A stretch of DNA of 64,000 nt from contig NZ_KB892839.1 in assembly GCF_000373965.1 (NCBI RefSeq), forward strand, positions 57,721 through 121,720, read 5' to 3'. The notes beneath the pieces were generated by a model that worked only from the letters and a program-made list of their open reading frames with translations, was not told the origin of the DNA and ran no database searches. This document shows positions 63,956 to 64,000 of this stretch, piece after piece. A program made the translations under genes and the position numbers. Position 1 is the first letter of the stretch. Each line of letters begins with the position of its first letter. The stretch comes from Uliginosibacterium gangwonense DSM 18521 (GTDB lineage Bacteria > Pseudomonadota > Gammaproteobacteria > Burkholderiales > Rhodocyclaceae).

Positions 63956-64000
63956 GGATTCTTGTGCTGTCGGCAGAAGTTCGGCTCGTACTATGCGTGA

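Overview
The window looks like chromosome from a motile, Gram-negative betaproteobacterium that interacts with eukaryotic hosts. The grounds are a proteobacterial fliK-J-I-H-G-F / FleSR / fliE flagellar block, a NodT-EmrAB tripartite efflux pump, and a complete Hrp group-2 type III secretion (T3SS) cluster in the Ralstonia/Xanthomonas/Burkholderia gene order. I cannot name the genus from sequence alone.

Layout. (1) 1-9187: flagellar export and basal-body genes, with a two-component pair of the FleS/FleR type that probably drives fliE through a sigma-54 promoter. (2) 9439-14338: a TetR repressor divergent from an RND-independent efflux operon (outer-membrane lipoprotein, EmrA-like adaptor, EmrB-like MFS pump), with a palindromic operator overlapping the -10 box. 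(3) 14740-23816: an R-body locus. One long leftward operon holds four canonical RebB proteins, three divergent RebB-like proteins, two unrecognised accessory proteins, and then PI-PLC-like, endonuclease/exonuclease/phosphatase-like and GH25-lysozyme-like enzymes plus one unknown protein. A convergent regulator fuses a degenerate sigma-54-activator AAA+ domain to an AraC DNA-binding domain. (4) 24134-31728: a frameshifted small ORF, the AlkA/Ada alkylation-repair pair, and a very large hybrid histidine kinase overlapping an HD-GYP response regulator. (5) 32268-57751: the T3SS. Leftward: hrcU-hrcV-hpaP, a decayed IS5-type insertion, hrcQ-hrcR-hrcS-hpaA-hrcD-hrpD6, and a HrpF/NopX/PopF translocon gene. 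Rightward: hrpB1-hrpB2-hrcJ-hrpB4-hrcL-hrcN-hrpB7-hrcT, a HrpX/HrpB-type AraC activator, hrcC, a candidate effector and a PopA-like harpin. (6) 57903-63955: three leftward genes of unknown function that look like effector-region genes.

How it works together. Five PIP boxes (TTCGN-N15-TTCGN, each followed at 30-32 bases by a YANNNT -10) and a sixth imperfect one lie in front of hrcU, hrpB1, hrcQ, the 722-residue candidate effector, the harpin and the translocon gene. This makes the T3SS a single regulon that is probably controlled by the HrpX-type activator encoded at 50671.

The most unusual region is the R-body operon. It places R-body structural proteins in one transcription unit with leaderless lytic enzymes aimed at peptidoglycan, phospholipid and possibly nucleic acid or phosphate esters. 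It reads like a contractile-ribbon delivery package with its enzymatic cargo attached.
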